From the NCBI GenBank assembly GCA_945864765.1, contig CAMBDR010000097.1:1-9608 (forward strand): a stretch of 9,608 nt of DNA, in the 5' to 3' direction. Within the stretch, counting starts at the first letter, position 1. Every line of letters begins with the position of its first letter. This stretch comes from Janthinobacterium lividum (GTDB lineage: Bacteria > Pseudomonadota > Gammaproteobacteria > Burkholderiales > Burkholderiaceae_D). Below the pieces are notes generated by a model, which worked only from the letters and a program-made list of their open reading frames with translations, did no database searches and had not been told where the DNA came from. The translations under genes and the position numbers were made by a program. Shown in pieces: positions 6,569-9,608 of this stretch.

Positions 6569-7507
6569 ATGAAATTTGCCTTTTTAGCTGATCCGCTGGA
6601 TCATTTTAAAATCTATAAAGATACCACTTTTGCCATGATGCGCGAGGCGGCCAAGCGAGGGCATGCCATTTACGCCTTTGAACAACACGATATGTATAGC
6701 CTGGGCGGCAAAGTGATGGCGCGCATTGCGCAAATCGAATTAACGGGCGATGCCAAGAACTGGTTCCGAAAGCATGAAGCGCAAGAACTGGCCCTGCATG
6801 AGTTTGACGCCGTGGTCATGCGCAAAGACCCACCGTTTGATATGGAATATATCTACGCCACCTATTTGTTGGAAATGGCGCAAAACCAGGGCGCGCGGGT
6901 GTGGAATCGGCCTGAGGCGATTCGCAATCATAATGAAAAAATCACCATAAGCCATTTTTCGCAATTTACCGCGCCAACCTTAATCAGCAGCGATGAAGCG
7001 CGCATACGCGCCTTCCATGCCGAACATCAGGAAGTGATTTTAAAGCCACTCGATGGCATGGGCGGCATGGGCATTTTCAAGGTGCGTGCGGATGGCATGA
7101 ATTTGGGGGCCATTATCGAAACCCTGACCGATAACGGCAAGCGTACCATTATGGCGCAACGCTTTATCCCGGCCATTGCCGAAGGCGACAAACGCATCCT
7201 GGTGATTAATGGCAAAGTGGTGCCGTTTGCGCTGGCGCGCATTCCCCAGCAAGGCGAAGTGCGCGGTAATTTGGCGGCCGGTGGTTCGGGCGTGGCGCGC
7301 CCCTTGAGCGCGCGAGACCTGGAAATTGGCGAAACGCTGGCACCGATATTAATTCAGCGCGGCTTATTACTGGTGGGTCTGGATGTGATTGGCGACTATC
7401 TCACCGAAGTCAATGTCACCAGTCCAACTTGCTTTCAAGAAATTACCGATCAAACCGGCTTCAACGTCGCCGCCATGTTTGTGGACGCTTTGGAACAAGG
7501 GCGATGA
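6569..7507 (+). CDS. gshB: Glutathione synthetase
   Basis: 312-residue ATP-grasp ligase that adds glycine to gamma-glutamylcysteine to complete glutathione; the size fits the bacterial GshB family (E. coli about 316). The start MKFAFLADPL is typical of the pre-ATP-grasp domain. Further marks are MRKDPPFD (84-91), the ATP-grasp glycine loop LKPLDGMGGMGIF (158-170), EGDKRILVINGK (205-216), RGNLAAGG (232-239) and the metal/substrate end motif EVNVTSPTC (280-288). The ATG at 6569 is preceded by AAAGAGA about 5 nt away; the frame is open further upstream but only as overlap with gshA. It lies 31 bp after gshA without a terminator, so the two pathway genes are probably co-transcribed. Confidence 0.96.
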   Translation: MKFAFLADPLDHFKIYKDTTFAMMREAAKRGHAIYAFEQHDMYSLGGKVMARIAQIELTGDAKNWFRKHEAQELALHEFDAVVMRKDPPFDMEYIYATYLLEMAQNQGARVWNRPEAIRNHNEKITISHFSQFTAPTLISSDEARIRAFHAEHQEVILKPLDGMGGMGIFKVRADGMNLGAIIETLTDNGKRTIMAQRFIPAIAEGDKRILVINGKVVPFALARIPQQGEVRGNLAAGGSGVARPLSARDLEIGETLAPILIQRGLLLVGLDVIGDYLTEVNVTSPTCFQEITDQTGFNVAAMFVDALEQGR

Positions 7508-7566
7508 CTTTGGTGTAAATGCGGCGGCAAACGGTTTTTGATGTTGCTTTCGGGCATAATATGTTT

Positions 7567-7586
7567 GGATGGTGCTGGATGGTGCT
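7567..7586 (+). repeat. 10-bp perfect tandem duplication before the EIIA gene
   Basis: GGATGGTGCT occurs twice without gap (7567-7576, 7577-7586), followed by GGA. It lies 24 bp before the EIIA start in the 102-bp gshB-EIIA gap. An AT-rich element TAATAT (7557-7562) just before it could be a -10 box, but no good -35 is present. Confidence 0.5.
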
Positions 7587-7609
7587 GGAAAGTGTTAGAG
7601 GAGTAAATC

Positions 7610-8017
7610 ATGATCGGAATATTGCTATTGACCCATGAACCATTGGGGCAGGCATTCATTGCTGCTGCCAGCCATGTGTTTCGTACCACGCCAGAGCGCC
7701 TGGAAGCGATTGATGTGATTGCAGATGAAAGTCGCACCGGCGTCAATGCCCGGGCCAAGGAAATCATCAAGCGTTTGGATGATGGCAGCGGGGTGTTGGT
7801 ACTGACCGATATAATGGGTGGCACGCCCTGTAATTGTTGTGACCAACTCGGTGAACCGGGGCAGGTGAATGTGGTGGCCGGGATTAGTTTGCCGATGCTA
7901 TTGCGCGCGATCACCTATCGTAATGATACACTGGACGTGGTCACTGAAATGGCCTTGGTGGGTGGGCAAAATGGTGCGGTTCGGGTTGATCAACGCATCA
8001 ACCTGGGGGTAAGGTAA
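7610..8017 (+). CDS. PTS EIIA component, mannose/fructose family
   Basis: 135-residue cytoplasmic phosphocarrier of the EIIA-Man fold (PF03610). The phosphorylated histidine is His9 in LLLTHEPLGQ, at the end of the first strand as in E. coli ManX (His10). The second hallmark, VLTDIMGGTPCN (64-75), forms the active-site loop. It is a single free domain: no EIIB follows, and no EIIB or EIIC gene is seen in the window, so a regulatory role in a PTS phosphorelay with the adjacent HPr and EI is likely. Three cysteines crowd the loop (CNCC, 74-77), which seems unusual. A strong AGGAG lies 6 nt before the ATG. The gap to gshB (102 bp) and the possible attenuator downstream leave open whether it shares one transcript with its neighbours. 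Similar genes are often labelled manX or ptsA; I leave the symbol blank. Confidence 0.9.
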   Translation: MIGILLLTHEPLGQAFIAAASHVFRTTPERLEAIDVIADESRTGVNARAKEIIKRLDDGSGVLVLTDIMGGTPCNCCDQLGEPGQVNVVAGISLPMLLRAITYRNDTLDVVTEMALVGGQNGAVRVDQRINLGVR

Positions 8018-8067
8018 GAAAACCCGGGCTGGAACATTGTTGTTTTTATAGTAAAATGGAAAACGGC

Positions 8068-8101
8068 GTACCCCGGTCTCTAAAACGCGGGTACTGTTTT
8101 T
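8068..8101 (+). terminator. Possible attenuator or terminator between EIIA and ptsH
   Basis: GTACCC (8068-8073) pairs with GGGTAC (8089-8094). The stem can extend by CG/CG (8074-8075 with 8086-8087) over a one-base bulge, leaving a 10-nt loop. TG and a run of five T follow (8097-8101). It lies 50 nt after the EIIA stop and about 30 nt before the ptsH start. The stem is short, so partial termination or an RNA processing site is more likely than a full stop. Confidence 0.45.
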
Positions 8102-8129
8102 GAATCTGGAACGATTTCAGGATAATAAA

Positions 8130-8399
8130 ATGATTCAACATGAGCTCGAAATCACCAATAAACTTGGCTTACACGCACGTGCGTCGGCAAAATTGACACA
8201 ACTCGCGGCCAAATATCGGTGCAATGTACACTTGACTCGCAATGCGCGCCGCATCAATGCCAAGTCCATCATGGGTGTGATGATGTTGGCCGCCGGCAAG
8301 GGAGCGAAACTGGTGTTGGAAGTGGAAGGCCCGGAAGAAGTCGAATGTGCCGCCGCTCTGGTCGAACTAATCAACGATAAATTTGGCGAAGGCGAATAA
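8130..8399 (+). CDS. ptsH: Phosphocarrier protein HPr
   Basis: 89-residue phosphocarrier that takes phosphate from enzyme I and passes it to EIIA. The active histidine is His15 in NKLGLHARASAKL, and the regulatory serine position is Ser46 in NAKSIMGVMML, the site that HPr kinase modifies in organisms that have it (known for several Betaproteobacteria). The size is that of a standard HPr. I chose the ATG at 8130: CAGGA lies 7 nt upstream and the family starts a few residues before the first strand. An earlier ATG at 8100 would add ten residues and begin inside the T run of the possible attenuator. The ptsI gene follows after only 10 bp, so the two are surely co-transcribed. Confidence 0.96.
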   Translation: MIQHELEITNKLGLHARASAKLTQLAAKYRCNVHLTRNARRINAKSIMGVMMLAAGKGAKLVLEVEGPEEVECAAALVELINDKFGEGE

Positions 8400-8409
8400 C
8401 AGGCACACC

Positions 8410-9608
8410 ATGGCAGCGTTTTCCATCCACGGGATACCAGTTTCACGCGGCATCGCAATTGGCCGTGTGCATGTGTTCGCACCCGCAGCGTTGGATGTAC
8501 GCCACTATTTGGTGGCACAGGAAGAAGTCGAAGCCGAAGTGTTGCGTTTGCAGGACGCGATTGCTGCCGTACACAAAGAATTACAAACGATCTGGATGGA
8601 TTTGCCCAAAGACGCGCCCACCGAGTTGGGCGCGTTTATTGATGTGCATGCCTTAATCCTGTCCGACCCGCTCATTTCTGAAGCCCCGCTCGATATTATC
8701 CGCAGCCGATATTACAATGCGGAATGGGCTTTGGTGACCCAGATTGATGAACTCTCGGCCCAGTTTGATGAAATCGAAGATGTTTATTTGCGTGAGCGCA
8801 AGGCCGATATTCAACAGGTGGCGGAACGGGTATTAAAGGTGTTGACGGGTAGCGAGCAAATGATGCCCGAGCGTGGTGGCGATGCCAGCGCGCAAATGAT
8901 TGTGGTGGCGCGTGATATTTCGCCCGCCGATATGTTGCAATTTCGCGGCGGTTCGTTTATCGGTTTTGCTACCGATGTCGGCGGCCAAAATTCGCATACC
9001 GCGATTGTGGCGCGTAGCCTGGATATTCCTGCGGTGGTGGGCCTGGCACATGCTTCGGTATTGATCAAGCAAGATGACTGGTTGATTATCGATGGGGATG
9101 CCGGTGTGGTCATCGCCAACCCGGATGCGGTGTTGCTGGCGCAATATCGCAAGCTGCAAAACAGCCAGGCCGCTGCGCGCAAACGCCTTCTCAAACTCAA
9201 GAAAACCCCGGCCATTACCCGTGATGGCACCGAAATCACCTTGCTGGCGAATATCGAATTACCCGACGATTGCGAAACTGCGCTCGATGCCGGGGCCAAT
9301 GGCGTGGGTTTATTCCGCTCTGAATTTTTGTTTATGGGGCGCATCAGTCATGCCAGTAAAACGCCGTCTGAAGATGAGCAATTTGAAGCCTATCGCCGTG
9401 CGGTGGTGGGCATGAAGGGGCGGCCGGTGACCATCCGCACCATCGACGTGGGGGCCGACAAGCAACTTGATGGCGCGGAGCAAACCGCACTCAATCCGGC
9501 TGTGGGCATGCGGGCGATTCGTTATTGTTTGGCTGAGCCTTTGCTGTTTTTAACCCAGTTGCGCGCCATTTTGCGTGCCTCGATGGATGGCAAGGTCAAA
9601 TTATTGAT
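8410..9608 (+). CDS. ptsI: PTS enzyme I (PEP-protein phosphotransferase), cut by the window end
   Basis: The open frame runs from the ATG at 8410 to the right edge, giving 399 residues. Full-length enzyme I is about 575, so the C-terminal third is outside the window. The enzyme takes phosphate from phosphoenolpyruvate and gives it to HPr. The N-terminal domain starts SIHGIPVSRGIAIGRV and contains the helical HPr-binding part. The active histidine is His196 in VGGQNSHTAIVARSLDIP. The PEP-binding barrel begins with GVGLFRSEFLFM (298-309, Arg303) and TIRTIDVGADK (341-351, Arg343). All visible key residues are intact. The Shine-Dalgarno is weak (AGG within ACAGG, 7 nt before the ATG), so translation may be coupled to ptsH, whose stop is 10 bp upstream. 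Confidence 0.96.
   Translation, partial: MAAFSIHGIPVSRGIAIGRVHVFAPAALDVRHYLVAQEEVEAEVLRLQDAIAAVHKELQTIWMDLPKDAPTELGAFIDVHALILSDPLISEAPLDIIRSRYYNAEWALVTQIDELSAQFDEIEDVYLRERKADIQQVAERVLKVLTGSEQMMPERGGDASAQMIVVARDISPADMLQFRGGSFIGFATDVGGQNSHTAIVARSLDIPAVVGLAHASVLIKQDDWLIIDGDAGVVIANPDAVLLAQYRKLQNSQAAARKRLLKLKKTPAITRDGTEITLLANIELPDDCETALDAGANGVGLFRSEFLFMGRISHASKTPSEDEQFEAYRRAVVGMKGRPVTIRTIDVGADKQLDGAEQTALNPAVGMRAIRYCLAEPLLFLTQLRAILRASMDGKVKLL

Noticed and set aside
8018..8067. Sigma-70 promoter for ptsH around TATAGT / TAAAAT
   Set aside because: Neither -10 candidate has an acceptable -35 box at 16-18 bp spacing, so it is not listed as a feature.
8811..9344. Minus-strand open frame (177 codons) across ptsI
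   Set aside because: It is antisense to the intact active-site region of enzyme I, with low-complexity translation and no known motif.

Overview
The window looks like part of a betaproteobacterial chromosome of medium GC. The evidence is the gene order gshA-gshB-EIIA(Man-type)-ptsH-ptsI, together with a glutamate-cysteine ligase of the PF08886/TIGR02049 type rather than the enterobacterial one. As I remember it, this order is typical of Betaproteobacteria. The protein sequences remind me of Oxalobacteraceae-like organisms, but I cannot fix the genus from the sequence alone. All main genes look intact and share similar base composition, and I see no mobile element, CRISPR array, rRNA or tRNA.

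Left part (1-1458): the last 31 codons of an unrecognised plus-strand gene, then a minus-strand gene for a secreted alpha/beta hydrolase. Behind the hydrolase promoter region lies a clear minus-strand rho-independent terminator (1353-1391) that closes the next operon.

Middle part (1459-5000, minus strand): a compact four-gene operon transcribed as GntR/YtrA-type repressor, ABC ATPase, about 12-TM permease and exported TraB/GumN-family protein. The first three genes are joined by two ATGA stop/start overlaps. The fourth follows after 34 bp with its own Shine-Dalgarno and a GTG start. A promoter and a cluster of inverted and direct repeats in front of the regulator suggest autoregulation.

Right part (5239-9608, plus strand): divergent from the regulator are gshA and gshB, the two steps of glutathione synthesis. 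After them come a mannose-family EIIA, HPr (ptsH) and enzyme I (ptsI, cut off by the window end after 399 residues). EI would pass phosphate from PEP to HPr His15 and on to EIIA His9. No EIIB or EIIC gene is seen here, so a regulatory rather than sugar-importing phosphorelay is likely, as is known for many proteobacteria.

Most of the window is ordinary housekeeping and regulatory sequence. The points most worth a second look are the repressor-ABC-TraB operon with its double-size permease, the repeat cluster at its promoter, a cysteine cluster in the EIIA next to the glutathione genes, and a possible attenuator between EIIA and HPr.
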